Assembly: GCF_050859025.1 (NCBI RefSeq)
Contig: NZ_CP138200.1
Location: 248,001-312,000, forward strand
Direction of reading: 5' to 3'
Source of the DNA: Wukongibacter sp050859025
GTDB lineage: Bacteria > Bacillota > Clostridia > Peptostreptococcales > Caminicellaceae
DNA length: 64,000 nt
Below, piece after piece: positions 32,689 through 41,604 of this stretch. The first letter of the stretch is position 1, and each line of letters begins with the position of its first letter. The position numbers and the translations under genes are program-made. Under the pieces are notes generated by a model. It was not told the origin of the DNA and did no database searches. It was given only the letters and a program-made list of their open reading frames with translations.

Positions 32689-33963
32689 ATGGAGGAAAAA
32701 AGTGTTCCGCGAGTTGACTTGATTTTAGCTTTATCAGAGAGCCTAGATTTAATCAGTCCTGCTATCGTAGGACATCATATAAGAGTTGCATTTTTGTCTT
32801 TGAATATAGCATTAATGCTTAATATGCAAAAGGACGATATGAAAAATTTAATTTATAGTGCCCTTTTACATGATGTAGGTGCATTATCGCTGAAGGACAG
32901 GTTAGATGTACTTGAATTTGATTTGAAAGACCCTCATCTTCATTCATTGGTTGGTCATAGCTTGCTTAAGATGTATCAACCATTTGATGAGATTTCAAAT
33001 ATAGTAAGATGCCATCACGTTAGCTGGAACAATATCAACAAATTTAATGAAAAAAATATAGATGTTCCTATAAGTAGTCAAGTTATACACTTGGCTGACA
33101 GAATAGATGTCTTGATGGACTGGAAAAGAGACTTTCCTAATCAGATGGATTGTATAATGAAACAAATTACCAAAGAAAAAGGTAAAAAGTTTAATCCTGA
33201 TATTGTCGATGCCTTTTCAGAGATATCTAGGTCAAAGCTAATGTGGCAGAATTTAAACTCAAATAATACCTTAACTCTTTTCAACGCTATTTTGGATGAT
33301 GACTTACTGGACATAGATGAGATGATTAATATATCAAAGATATTTGAGAAAGTAATCGACTTTAGAAGTAGGTTTACTGCAACCCATTCCAGCGGAGTTG
33401 CCCATGTGGCCTGTAAACTAGCTGAAATCTCAGGTATGTCAGAGAATCAAATAAAGATGATGAGAATTGCTGGAAATCTACACGATCTAGGTAAGCTGAT
33501 GGTTCCAAAGAAAATATTAGAAAAGCCTACTGGACTTTCAAAGAAAGAATTTGACATAGTTAAGAACCATGTTTATTATACATATTCTATTTTAAAGAAG
33601 ATAAGGGGCATTGGAGAAATATATGAGTGGGCAGGACTTCATCACGAAAGATTAAATGGAAAAGGATATCCCTTTAATAAGACAGATAAAGAGTTATCAT
33701 TTGGTTCTAGAATCATGGCTGTGGCCGACATCTTTACTGCTATTTCAGAAGATAGACCCTATCGTGAGGGAATGAAAAAGGAAAGGGCATTGTTTGTTTT
33801 AGAGGATATGGCTAGGAGAAATGAAATAGATAAAAATATTGTATCAATGCTGAGAACAGACTATAGTGAAATAAATGAAGGTAGAATGAGTGTTCAAAAA
33901 GAGATCGTAAATCAGTTCAAAGGCTTTTGGGATGAGATTAATTTGAATCATCAATCTATATAG
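32689..33963 (+). CDS. HD-GYP domain phosphodiesterase with an extra HD domain
   Basis: The 424-residue cytoplasmic protein has two HD-type domains. The first (about 10-150) has GHHIR, LLHDVGAL and RCHHVSW. The second (about 225-400) is a HD-GYP domain with HSSGVAHVA, GNLHDLGKLMVP, HHERLNGKGYP and MAVADIFTAISEDRPYR. HD-GYP enzymes usually hydrolyse cyclic di-GMP. The signature motif here reads HHE-x-L-N-G-x-G-Y-P, where D of the common HHExxDGxGYP is replaced by N. No membrane or sensor segment precedes the domains. The TAG stop lies in a family-C repeat. ATG 32689 follows TTGGGGG. Confidence 0.88.
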   Translation: MEEKSVPRVDLILALSESLDLISPAIVGHHIRVAFLSLNIALMLNMQKDDMKNLIYSALLHDVGALSLKDRLDVLEFDLKDPHLHSLVGHSLLKMYQPFDEISNIVRCHHVSWNNINKFNEKNIDVPISSQVIHLADRIDVLMDWKRDFPNQMDCIMKQITKEKGKKFNPDIVDAFSEISRSKLMWQNLNSNNTLTLFNAILDDDLLDIDEMINISKIFEKVIDFRSRFTATHSSGVAHVACKLAEISGMSENQIKMMRIAGNLHDLGKLMVPKKILEKPTGLSKKEFDIVKNHVYYTYSILKKIRGIGEIYEWAGLHHERLNGKGYPFNKTDKELSFGSRIMAVADIFTAISEDRPYREGMKKERALFVLEDMARRNEIDKNIVSMLRTDYSEINEGRMSVQKEIVNQFKGFWDEINLNHQSI

Positions 33964-34060
33964 AACGTACTTATAAATCTACATTTTGAGTTCTTAAATA
34001 GCCAATGTTTCAAGGCTTTTTAAGGAATTAAAATGTAAAAGATTTATTGCGATTTCTATA
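33959..34060. repeat. 102-bp palindromic element, family C, copy 2
   Basis: A full-length copy (TATAGAACGTAC to GCGATTTCTATA) in the same orientation as copy 1. Its first bases provide the TAG stop codon of the HD-GYP gene. Confidence 0.85.
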
Positions 34061-34079
34061 TTTAAACATATAAAATATT

Positions 34080-34133
34080 AATCCAGCACATTATAAAGCA
34101 AAATGACTAGGCTTTTATGTGCTGGATTTTTTT
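34080..34133 (+). terminator. Intrinsic terminator
   Basis: AATCCAGCACAT pairs with ATGTGCTGGATT across a 25-base loop and is followed by a T7 run. It ends the HD-GYP transcript beyond the inserted repeat. Confidence 0.8.
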
Positions 34134-34325
34134 ACATATACAAAATTATAAAATCCTTGAAGCTGTGTATAAATTTATAAATTCCACTAAGTATATAGGT
34201 AGGGCAAGCCTAGAAATTCTTATAGGAGACTTTGTTCTTTAAAAGCCTTACTCATATCTGATATAATTATAAATGAGGCAAAATTACGGATTTTCAAAAA
34301 ATTCAAGTAGAGGTGATAGTGGACA

Positions 34326-34979
34326 ATGAACAAGGTAAAAACTATGGAAGAAGTTGTTAATCATATCAAAGATGGTATGACAGTTATGATAGCTGGATTT
34401 ATGGGGATAGGTACTCCGCATGGTATAGTTGATAAGATGATTGAAAAAGGGATTAAGGATTTAACTATTATTTGTACTGATACTGCTAGACCAGATTCTG
34501 GTATAGGGAGACTCATATCTAATAAAATGGCAAAGAAGGTAATAGCTTCGCATATAGGGACAAACGCTGAAACAGGTAGACAGCTGAATGAGGGAGAAAT
34601 AGAAGTAGTATTAACTCCTCAGGGGACTTTAGCAGAACAAATTAGAAGTGGTGGAGCAGGATTAGGAGGTTTCCTAACGCCTACTGGAATAGGAACTATA
34701 GTGGAAGAAGGTAAGAAAAAATTAGAAATAGATGGTAAAGAATACATATTAGAACTACCACTAAGAGCTGATATTGCACTTATAAAGGGTGCAAAGGTGG
34801 ATAAAAAGGGTAATATCTACTATGATTTAGCCGCAAGAAACTTTAACCCATTAATGGCAACGGCAGCAGACCTTGTAATAGTTGAAGCAGATGAAATTGT
34901 TGAAGTAGGAGAAATAAATGCAAATGACGTTATGACACCAGGAATATTTGTTAATTTCATAACTGAGGGGAGGAAGTAG
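34326..34979 (+). CDS. ctfA: CoA-transferase subunit A (acetoacetate/butyrate type)
   Basis: This is the alpha subunit of a family I 3-oxoacid CoA-transferase moving CoA between acetate or butyrate and acetoacetate or a related acid. The 217-residue product shows GGF-like IAGFMGIGTPHGIVD, SHIGTNAETGRQ, LTPQGTLAEQIRSGGAGLGGFLTPTG and YILELPLRADIALIKG, close to clostridial CtfA/AtoD. It overlaps no neighbour but precedes subunit B by two bases. In amino-acid fermenters these enzymes also serve lysine or glutamate fermentation, so the exact substrate is open. Confidence 0.92.
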   Translation: MNKVKTMEEVVNHIKDGMTVMIAGFMGIGTPHGIVDKMIEKGIKDLTIICTDTARPDSGIGRLISNKMAKKVIASHIGTNAETGRQLNEGEIEVVLTPQGTLAEQIRSGGAGLGGFLTPTGIGTIVEEGKKKLEIDGKEYILELPLRADIALIKGAKVDKKGNIYYDLAARNFNPLMATAADLVIVEADEIVEVGEINANDVMTPGIFVNFITEGRK

Positions 34980-34981
34980 AT

Positions 34982-35641
34982 ATGGATAAGGCTAAAATGA
35001 AAGAAATTATAGCTAAAAGGGTAGCAAAGGAACTTAAGGATGGAGATGTGGTTAATCTAGGGATAGGTTTACCAACAATGGTAGCTAACTATATCCCCGA
35101 TGGTGTAGAGGTAATACTTCAATCTGAAAATGGATTTATAGGTATGGGATCTGCTCCAGGGGAAGGAGAGGAAATAGAAAACCTTGTTAATGCAGGAGGG
35201 ATGCCAGTTACAACAGTACCGGGAGCAGCCTTTTTTGATAGTGCCGTTTCCTTCGGCATAATCAGAGGAGGACATGTAGACGCAACAGTACTTGGAGCAT
35301 TGCAGGTAGATGGGGCTGGAAACCTAGCAAATTGGATGATACCAGGAAAGATGGTACCAGGCATGGGAGGAGCTATGGATCTAGTTGTAGGAGCGAAGAA
35401 GGTTATAGTTGCGATGACCCACACAGCAAAGGGAAATGCCAAAATATTGAAGGAATGCACACTTCCCCTAACCGCAAAGGCGCAGGTAAATCTGATAGTT
35501 ACAGAAATGGGTGTAATGGAAGTTACTGAAGAAGGATTAATACTTCAAGAAATAAATCCTGAATTCACAGTGAAAGAGGTTGAGGCTGCAACTCAAGCAA
35601 CTCTCATAATCCCAGAGTATTTAAAGGAAATGGAAGTTTAA
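34982..35641 (+). CDS. ctfB: CoA-transferase subunit B
   Basis: This is the beta subunit and carries the catalytic glutamate that forms the glutamyl-CoA intermediate: E49 in the SENGFIGMG motif. Other family segments are NLGIGLPTMVANY, GGHVDATVLGALQVD and NWMIPGKMVPGMGGAMDLV. The SD (GGGGAGG) lies in the subunit A stop region, so translation is coupled. A terminator ends the two-gene operon. Confidence 0.93.
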   Translation: MDKAKMKEIIAKRVAKELKDGDVVNLGIGLPTMVANYIPDGVEVILQSENGFIGMGSAPGEGEEIENLVNAGGMPVTTVPGAAFFDSAVSFGIIRGGHVDATVLGALQVDGAGNLANWMIPGKMVPGMGGAMDLVVGAKKVIVAMTHTAKGNAKILKECTLPLTAKAQVNLIVTEMGVMEVTEEGLILQEINPEFTVKEVEAATQATLIIPEYLKEMEV

Positions 35642-35694
35642 GAGGATTATAGCTGTCATATTTCAAGAAAAAATCAATAAAATTTTAAGCCTGT

Positions 35695-35730
35695 AAAGAG
35701 AATTCTGTAAAAGGATTCTCTTTTATTTTT
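35695..35730 (+). terminator. Intrinsic terminator of the CoA-transferase operon
   Basis: AAAGAGAAT pairs with ATTCTCTTT and is followed by TATTTTT. Confidence 0.85.
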
Positions 35731-35881
35731 CTCAGAGAAATCTAATGAAAATAAAGGGATTCAATCTCCATGAAATTTTACTTAGAGCATCGAGGAATTT
35801 TGAGATTGTGAGTTGAAATTGATTTGTGTTAGAGTATAATTAGTTTATATAAATTAAAGTTTTGACTGGAATTTCTATAGT

Positions 35882-36013
35882 AAAATAGAAATACAAAGTT
35901 ACAAGTGCTTAGGTGACATTAATATCTGCTTTTAGTGATTTCAATAAATCCTTTTTACCTTTAAAAAAAATATAAAAGAGAGTTCATTTCATGAACGAAA
36001 AGAAAATATTAAT
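35882..36013. repeat. Palindromic repeat, family D, copy 1
   Basis: About 130 bp resembling 53629-53762. Shared blocks are ATAGAAATACAAA, GACATTAATAT, the CTTTTAG..ATTTCAAT block, GAGTTCATTTCATGAAC and AAAGAAAATATTAATAT. The two TATTAATAT ends are inverted. It overlaps the apparent 5' extension of the DUF1294 frame, which is why that extension is not counted as coding. Confidence 0.65.
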
Positions 36014-36098
36014 ATATTCAAAAAAATGCTGGCTGTTGAATCCAGAAGGCGAGATACTTACCGTATTATATATAACCAATGCAGAAGGAGATGTGAAG

Positions 36099-36401
36099 AT
36101 GCAATTATTGAAGCATAAGGAGTTCTATTTTATACTTTATATTCTTATAATCAATTTATTTGGCTTTAGTATTATGCTTATAGATAAATATAAAGCTAAA
36201 AAGAATAAGTGGAGAATAAAGGAGCAAAACTTTTTTATAACCGCTGCCATAGGTGGAGCAATAGGAGTACTTTTAGGAATGACAATGGTGAGACATAAGA
36301 CCCAACATAAAAGCTTTTATATTGGGATACCGATGTTGTATTTACTCAATAAGATTATAATATGTATATTGATATATTTTATATACCTTCCTAGAGGATA
36401 G
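36099..36401 (+). CDS. DUF1294-family membrane protein
   Basis: The 100-residue product has about three membrane helices and the DUF1294 pattern: MLIDKYKAKKNKWRIKEQNFFITAAIGGAIGVLLGM followed by RHKTQHKSFYIGIPMLYLLN. Its function is unknown. The frame is open from 35991, but AGAAGGAG eight bases before ATG 36099 sets the start, and the region before is repeat DNA. Confidence 0.85.
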   Translation: MQLLKHKEFYFILYILIINLFGFSIMLIDKYKAKKNKWRIKEQNFFITAAIGGAIGVLLGMTMVRHKTQHKSFYIGIPMLYLLNKIIICILIYFIYLPRG

Positions 36402-36544
36402 GAAAAATCAGAGTCTTGCTATTGACGATGTTTATAGATTATTAGTTCCATATAAATAGGTGTACTAAGGTAACAGGAGATGTAGCTGAATTAGTTATGT
36501 CAATAATATTAGAAAATAGAAATAGAATATCAAAAAATTTTAAA

Positions 36545-36648
36545 TATAGAAATCGCAATAAATCTTTTACATTTTGACTCCTTGAAAAGCCTTGAAACGT
36601 TGGCTATTCAAGGAATCAAAATGTAGATTTATAAGTGCGTTCTGTATA
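36545..36648. repeat. 104-bp palindromic element, family C, copy 3 (inverted)
   Basis: A full-length copy in reverse orientation, from TATAGAAATCGC to GTGCGTTCTGTATA, keeping the inner GCCTTGAAACGTTGGC section. Confidence 0.85.
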
Positions 36649-36869
36649 GCTAAAAATAAATATCCATAAGCAGCATTTCTATATATTTTTACTTGAGAAA
36701 ATTTAACAGTTTAATAGTCTCTAAATTATATAAGAGCAATTTTGGCGTCAAAAAGTAAACCTATTAAAAAAATTATTTAATAAATAATAATAGTTTTTAA
36801 CTGTTACGAAGTCATTACTTTCGGGTATAATTTAGATGGTTAAAGAAAAAAGTGATTTTTAGCACCTTC

Positions 36870-37100
36870 TTATTCGAATTGAAAATAACTATGTAGGTCA
36901 CTAACATTATTGAATTTAAAATTTTCAACGCATTTTAGTAACTCTATGTTTAATTCTTGAAAGCAGTCTTCATCAAACTCCCCTTTGGTGAAGCTGTTTT
37001 TATATACGATTGGTTTAAACATTTCTAATACCTCTTCTAAAGAGCTGTTGTCTCCATTTTGAGCCGACTCAAAGGTTTTTCTAAACTTTCTTAATTCTAT
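36870..37100 (-). pseudogene. Helix-turn-helix (HTH_16-like) gene with an ATA start
   Basis: A frame of 76 codons encodes ELRKFRKTFESAQNGDNSSLEEVLEMFKPIVYK...FDEDCFQELNIELLKCVENFKF. This matches the N-terminal sigma-like helix-turn-helix domain found with clostridial sigma factors (A-x-x-GD, LL..F.P.I, DxxQEL). AGGAGGGG lies six bases before an ATA codon where an ATG is expected (ATA-GAA-TTA). This is either a start-codon mutation or use of a rare start. Confidence 0.6.
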
Positions 37101-37112
37101 GAAAATCCCCTC

Positions 37113-37252
37113 CTACTGTTTTTCTGAAAAGACTTCTGTCATTTCCATAAAGGTTCTATCTAGCTTGCCCGACTTCTTTTCTACTTTAGCCAGTAGAAAG
37201 TCTATTATAGCCATAGGAAAGTAAATCTGTGATATTGAATCACTATTTTCAT
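37113..37252 (-). pseudogene. YvrJ-family gene, frameshifted near its start
   Basis: In one frame SDSISQIYFPMAIIDFLLAKVEKKSGKLDRTFMEMTEVF matches the YvrJ family of small single-helix proteins. The fitting ATG (37252, overlapping the sigma factor stop, with AAAGGAG) is one base out of frame: ATGAAAATAGT needs one more A. A homopolymer deletion, true or from sequencing, explains this. Only an internal ATG (37214) is in frame. Confidence 0.55.
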
Positions 37253-37254
37253 AG

Positions 37255-37791
37255 TCACGCTCCTTTCAACTCCCTATTTAATTTTCTTAGTGCTGAATTT
37301 TTTATTTTATTTACTGCTTGTCTGGATATTCCAAGATTTTTGGCGACGCTTGTTTGAGACTTATCATTTACAATGCACTCTCCTATAATCTCTTTCTCCT
37401 TATTAGTTAGATTAGTAAATGCATTTGAAAGTTGTTTGTCAGAGAAAATCTGAGTATAATCAATACACCTTTGAGACTCATAAACCTCATCAACTATGTC
37501 CATTTTTTTATCTGGAACAAGGTTTATTCTTTCCTCCTGAAAATTCACATCTATAACATTAAGATATAACTTCTCTCGATTTACTATCCTATCCTTCCTT
37601 TTCTTGATTCTTAGAGAAGAAAAGCAAATAGTTTTTTTTACATATGCACATAAACATGCTTTAAATAAATAGTCATTAAAGTTTTGTTCAAGCATTTTTA
37701 GTGCCTTTGAATCCTTTAAAATCATTCCTTCAACATAAAGCTTCTTATGCTTATCATTTTCGCTTAAATACTTTATTGCTAAATTAACCAC
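37255..37791 (-). CDS. Sigma-70-family RNA polymerase sigma factor
   Basis: The 178-residue product has a short region-2-like helical part (LEQNFNDYLFKACLCAYVKKTI) and a clear region 4 (FTNLTNKEKEIIGECIVNDKSQTSVAKNLGISRQAVNKIKNSALRKLNREL). It resembles the small alternative sigma factors of clostridia (UviA/TcdR type or conjugative-element type). YvrJ- and HTH_16-like genes follow it, as in known clusters, but both are damaged here. A fragment of a similar sigma gene lies at 45405-45537. Its regulon is unknown. Confidence 0.8.
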   Translation of the reverse strand: MVNLAIKYLSENDKHKKLYVEGMILKDSKALKMLEQNFNDYLFKACLCAYVKKTICFSSLRIKKRKDRIVNREKLYLNVIDVNFQEERINLVPDKKMDIVDEVYESQRCIDYTQIFSDKQLSNAFTNLTNKEKEIIGECIVNDKSQTSVAKNLGISRQAVNKIKNSALRKLNRELKGA

Positions 37792-38110
37792 ATTATCTAC
37801 CCCCTGTTTGTAAAATCATTGCAGTGTATTGCCAAGATTGTTAGGAGATGTATATGCATACATATTTACCCACAATTTTTGTAAAAATAACATTTGGAAA
37901 AAATATACATATTTTATAAAAGCGTGTTTTAATGCCGTTTGTAAACCTTGTAATAGATTTGTAAGTGTATTGTAAGAATATGTTAAGAAAGATAAAAACT
38001 TTAAAGTTATACTAGATATTCAAAAAGAATGTGTATACATTTTTTTCTATATTTATCATTGAAAGGTCTAGAAATTAAAAAAGTCCTAGATATTTTAATT
38101 AATAGAAAAT
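37792..38110. other. Upstream region of the sigma factor gene
   Basis: About 320 bp of AT-rich DNA with a cluster of TTTGTAAA/TTGTAAG-like words (37810-37985: TTTGTAAAATCATT, TTTTGTAAAAAT, TTTGTAAACCTTG, TTTGTAAGTG, TTGTAAGAAT). These could be the sigma factor's own binding or promoter motif. No gene is visible. Confidence 0.35.
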
Positions 38111-38148
38111 GGTCTATCTTCTTCTATTATGAGAAAATAGACCGCTTT
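38111..38148. terminator. Hairpin downstream of yjdF
   Basis: GGTCTAT pairs with ATAGACC, with extra pairing in the TTCTTC..GAGAA loop and a T-rich right flank. It lies 30 bp beyond the end of the yjdF gene. Confidence 0.5.
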
Positions 38149-38176
38149 TGTTGATCGACTCAAAAGCCCATAGACT

Positions 38177-38602
38177 TTAATGACCTCGTTTCTTCTGCTT
38201 CTTCTTTTCCTGCTTTAAAATAAACTTTTCTCTTTCAATTTCCTCTTTCTTTAACTTAGAGAGCGTTTTTCTTTCCTGCTTATTTTCCTCATATTGAAGC
38301 TTTAAAGCTTCCTGTGCTTTTGTGGAGACACCTCTATTTTCCATAGCCTTTGCCGCTTCTCGTTGTCTTTTCTTAGGATTTACTTTTTTTCTAGTTATTT
38401 TAGCAATGTCTTTGTTAGGTTTACTATAGCTTAGTCTATTTGGATAATATCGTGTAATAAAATTATACACCTCAGGACCTGTAGGCTCCTTTCCAAATAC
38501 AAACTTAGAAACAGAATAGCCTTCGTCATCATTTCTCTCGAAAATTCCTATCCAATAGGGAGTTTCAAAAAGAATAGAAAACGATGCATTGATATTTTTC
38601 AT
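38177..38602 (-). CDS. yjdF: YjdF-family protein (DUF2992)
   Basis: The 141-residue product matches YjdF: an N-terminal beta domain (SFSILFETPYWIGIFERNDDEGYSVSKFVFGKEPTGPEVYNFI) and a highly basic, coiled C-terminal tail (ITRKKVNPKKRQREAAKAM...KLKKEEIEREKFILKQEKKKQKKRGH). Family members sit behind the azaaromatic-sensing yjdF riboswitch, and their role is still unclear. The frame extends a few codons upstream, but GGGGTGATG before ATG 38602 marks the start. A structured leader at 38631-38737 fits the riboswitch. Confidence 0.88.
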   Translation of the reverse strand: MKNINASFSILFETPYWIGIFERNDDEGYSVSKFVFGKEPTGPEVYNFITRYYPNRLSYSKPNKDIAKITRKKVNPKKRQREAAKAMENRGVSTKAQEALKLQYEENKQERKTLSKLKKEEIEREKFILKQEKKKQKKRGH

Positions 38603-38630
38603 AACATCACCCCTTCTAAAAAATATATTC

Positions 38631-38737
38631 ACTAGGAATGGACGACCCGAAGGGGAAGGTTACTGACATCTATATTAAATTATAAATTCATATAAATGCG
38701 TCTGGACTACCAACCAGAGCTGTGTTTCTATCCTAGT
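38631..38737 (-). ncRNA. yjdF-type riboswitch (candidate)
   Basis: In the leader of the yjdF-family gene, ACTAGGA (5' side) and TCCTAGT (3' side) close a ~107-nt multi-branched RNA that ends 28 bases before the start codon. Inside, CTCTGG..CCAGACG and CATTTATATG..ATATAGATG helices can form, followed by a conserved-looking CCTTCCCCTTCGGGTCG segment. Position directly before the SD suggests translational control. The family is inferred from gene context plus structure. Confidence 0.7.
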
Positions 38738-38746
38738 ATTTAAACC

Positions 38747-38849
38747 TATAGAAATCGCAATAAATCTTTTACATTTTGATTCGTTGAAAAGCCTTGAAAC
38801 GTTGGCTATTCAGCAAATCAAAAATGTAGATTTATAAGTGCGCTCTATA
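38747..38849. repeat. 103-bp palindromic element, family C, copy 4 (inverted)
   Basis: This copy runs from TATAGAAATCGC to GTGCGCTCTATA, just upstream of the yjdF riboswitch. One base insertion in the CAAATCAAAAATG arm distinguishes it. Confidence 0.85.
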
Positions 38850-39057
38850 TAGATTATTCAATCTATAGACTAGGTCTAACCATATTATACTATATCAATA
38901 AAAATATGTCTTAATTTATAACCATAATGGGTAAAATATAAATAGGCTCTAAGAAAAGGAAATATTTTTTATAATTAAGAATAAAAAAAACAGCCTTTAA
39001 AGATGGGATAAATAACTTGTAATTTAAAATGATTCTCAATAAAATATTGAAAAACTA

Positions 39058-39086
39058 TTTACATATACCCCTTATGGGTATATAAT
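39058..39086 (+). promoter_or_regulatory. copA promoter with embedded CsoR-type operator
   Basis: TTTACA and TATAAT are 17 bp apart (39058-39063, 39081-39086). The spacer is filled by a palindrome ATATACCC-N5-GGGTATAT (39063-39083), typical of the copper repressor CsoR. Copper would relieve repression of copA-copZ. No csoR gene is present in this window. Confidence 0.8.
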
Positions 39087-39120
39087 ATAATAGGAATATC
39101 CTTACAAAAGGGGTGATGAG

Positions 39121-41571
39121 ATGATATTAGAAAAGAATTTTAAAATAGAAGGTATGACCTGTGCAGCTTGTGTACGGGCGGTAGAAAGAGCTATAGGTAA
39201 GCTTGAAGGAATAGAAGAGGTTAATGTAAATCTGGCAACAGAAAAAATGATTGTAAAATATGATGAGGAAAAGGCTTCTGAAGAGCAAATAGCTAAAACT
39301 GTAAATAAAGCAGGATATAAGGCTATAGCAGATAAAGACCTAAAGGAAGTTGCAATACCCATAGAGGGTATGACTTGTGCTGCATGTGTAAGGGCTGCTG
39401 ATAGGGCTATCAACAAACTAGAAGGTATTAAATCTGTAAATGTGAATATTGCTACCAATAAGGCTACGGTGTTCTATGATGCAAATATGGTAAGACTATC
39501 AGAGATAAAGGGTGCTATCAAAAAAGCTGGTTACACTCCATTAGATATAGAAAGAGGAGAGCTGCAGGACGAGGATCAGGATAAGAAGGAAAGGGAAATA
39601 AAGGTTATGTGGACTAAGTTTATAGTTGCTATTGCCTTTACTATACCACTTTTCTATATTTCAATGGGGCATATGGTTGGACTTCCTATACCAGAGTTTA
39701 TAAACCCACATTTTAATCCATTAAATTTTGCGCTTATTCAATTAGTATTAACTATTCCTGTAATGATTGCAGGCAATAAATTCTATACAGTGGGCTTCAA
39801 ATCCTTGTTTAGAAGAAGTCCCAATATGGATTCGCTTATAGCGGTAGGAACTAGTGCAGCGGTTATTTATGGACTGTATGCAACCTATAAGATCATGAAT
39901 GGATATACCGAATTTGCTAGGGATTTATATTTTGAAACAGCCGGAGTAATTATAGCCCTTATCATGCTTGGAAAGTATCTAGAAACACGCTCAAAGGGCA
40001 AGACCTCCGAGGCAATAAAGAAATTAGTAGGACTTCAACCGAAAACAGCCATTATAGTACAGGGAAAAGAGGAAATAAGTATACCCATAGAAGAGGTTGA
40101 AGAAGGGGACATTATACTTGTTAAACCGGGCGAAAAGATTCCCGTAGATGGTGAAGTAGTTTATGGACACAGCTCAGTTGATGAATCAATGCTTACAGGG
40201 GAAAGTATACCCGTAGAGAAAAACATAGGCGATAAGGTTGTAGGTGCAAGCATAAATAAAAACGGTATATTAAAATTTAAAGCTACCAAGGTAGGTAAGG
40301 ATACTGCCCTAGCACAAATTATCAAATTAGTTGAAGAAGCTCAAGGGAGCAAGGCACCTATAGCGAAGCTGGCAGACATAATAGCAGGATACTTTGTTCC
40401 AATAGTTATGGCAATTGCCATTGTTTCGGGGCTTGTATGGTATATAACAGGTAGTGGCGGAGAATTTGCACTTACTATATTTATCTCGGTTTTAGTGGTA
40501 GCTTGCCCTTGTGCACTAGGACTTGCAACGCCAACGGCAATAATGGTTGGAACAGGCAAGGGAGCAGAGCTTGGAGTACTAATAAAAAGCGGTGTTGCCC
40601 TTGAGTCAGCATACAAAATAGAAACCATAGTTTTTGATAAGACAGGAACCATAACAGAGGGAAAACCTAAAGTTACTGATATAATAACTAGAGATAGCCT
40701 AGGCGAAGATAAACTTCTTCAAATAGCAGCCACCGCTGAGAAGGGCTCAGAACATCCCCTAGGCGAGGCTATCGTTAAAGAAGCCGAAGCACGAAATATT
40801 ACGTTCCTAGATGCTAAGGATTTCTATGCAATACCTGGCCACGGAATAGAAGTAAATATAGAAGGGGACAAGGTTTTACTTGGAAATGAAAAGCTAATAA
40901 GGGATAAAAATATTGAGCCGGCTCTAGTAGATGAATCTACCAGATTGGCGGATGAAGGTAAGACGCCGATGTTTATAGCTATAAATAATAGATTAGAGGG
41001 CATAATAGCCGTAGCAGACGTTGTAAAGGAAAACAGTAAAGAGGCAATAAAGAAACTTCATGACATGGGAATAGAAGTAGCCATGATTACTGGAGATAAT
41101 AAAAGAACAGCAGAAGCAATAGCGAAGCAGGTTGGAATAGATATTGTCTTAGCCGAGGTTTTACCAGAAGATAAATCTAATGAGGTTAAGAAGCTTCAAG
41201 AAAAAGGTAAAAAGGTTGCTATGGTTGGAGATGGCATAAACGATGCACCTGCCTTAGCTATGGCTGATATAGGTATAGCCATTGGTTCGGGTACGGATGT
41301 TGCAATGGAGTCGGCAGATATAGTACTAATGAAGAGTGATCTTTTAGATGTAGTTACAGCAATTAAATTGAGCAAGAGTACTATAAGAAATATTAAGCAA
41401 AACTTATTCTGGGCATTTGCTTATAATACAGCAGGAATACCATTGGCGGCAGGATTAATCTTTGCACTTGGAGGACCAAAGTTAAATCCAATGTTTGCAG
41501 CAGCTGCCATGTCTATGAGTTCAGTATCAGTAGTAACAAATGCACTTAGACTTAGAAGGTTTAAGGGATAG
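39121..41571 (+). CDS. copA: Copper-exporting P1B-type ATPase
   Basis: This membrane pump exports Cu(I) using ATP. The 816-residue protein has two N-terminal heavy-metal domains with GMTCAACV (C14/C17 and C87/C90), eight membrane helices, the TGES phosphatase loop (360-363), the CPC metal-binding motif in the sixth helix (463-465), the phosphorylation site D507 in DKTGT, the HP motif in SEHPLGEA, and the GDGINDAPALAMADIG hinge. The start ATG follows AAGGGGTGATG. Expression is probably controlled by the CsoR-type operator upstream. The copper chaperone gene follows. Confidence 0.97.
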   Translation: MILEKNFKIEGMTCAACVRAVERAIGKLEGIEEVNVNLATEKMIVKYDEEKASEEQIAKTVNKAGYKAIADKDLKEVAIPIEGMTCAACVRAADRAINKLEGIKSVNVNIATNKATVFYDANMVRLSEIKGAIKKAGYTPLDIERGELQDEDQDKKEREIKVMWTKFIVAIAFTIPLFYISMGHMVGLPIPEFINPHFNPLNFALIQLVLTIPVMIAGNKFYTVGFKSLFRRSPNMDSLIAVGTSAAVIYGLYATYKIMNGYTEFARDLYFETAGVIIALIMLGKYLETRSKGKTSEAIKKLVGLQPKTAIIVQGKEEISIPIEEVEEGDIILVKPGEKIPVDGEVVYGHSSVDESMLTGESIPVEKNIGDKVVGASINKNGILKFKATKVGKDTALAQIIKLVEEAQGSKAPIAKLADIIAGYFVPIVMAIAIVSGLVWYITGSGGEFALTIFISVLVVACPCALGLATPTAIMVGTGKGAELGVLIKSGVALESAYKIETIVFDKTGTITEGKPKVTDIITRDSLGEDKLLQIAATAEKGSEHPLGEAIVKEAEARNITFLDAKDFYAIPGHGIEVNIEGDKVLLGNEKLIRDKNIEPALVDESTRLADEGKTPMFIAINNRLEGIIAVADVVKENSKEAIKKLHDMGIEVAMITGDNKRTAEAIAKQVGIDIVLAEVLPEDKSNEVKKLQEKGKKVAMVGDGINDAPALAMADIGIAIGSGTDVAMESADIVLMKSDLLDVVTAIKLSKSTIRNIKQNLFWAFAYNTAGIPLAAGLIFALGGPKLNPMFAAAAMSMSSVSVVTNALRLRRFKG

Positions 41572-41604
41572 ATATAAGACTATATAAAAGGAAGGATGTA
41601 TACA

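Noticed and set aside
35991..36098. 5' extension of the DUF1294 frame.
   Set aside because: The extension lies in family-D repeat sequence, and the better SD points to ATG 36099.
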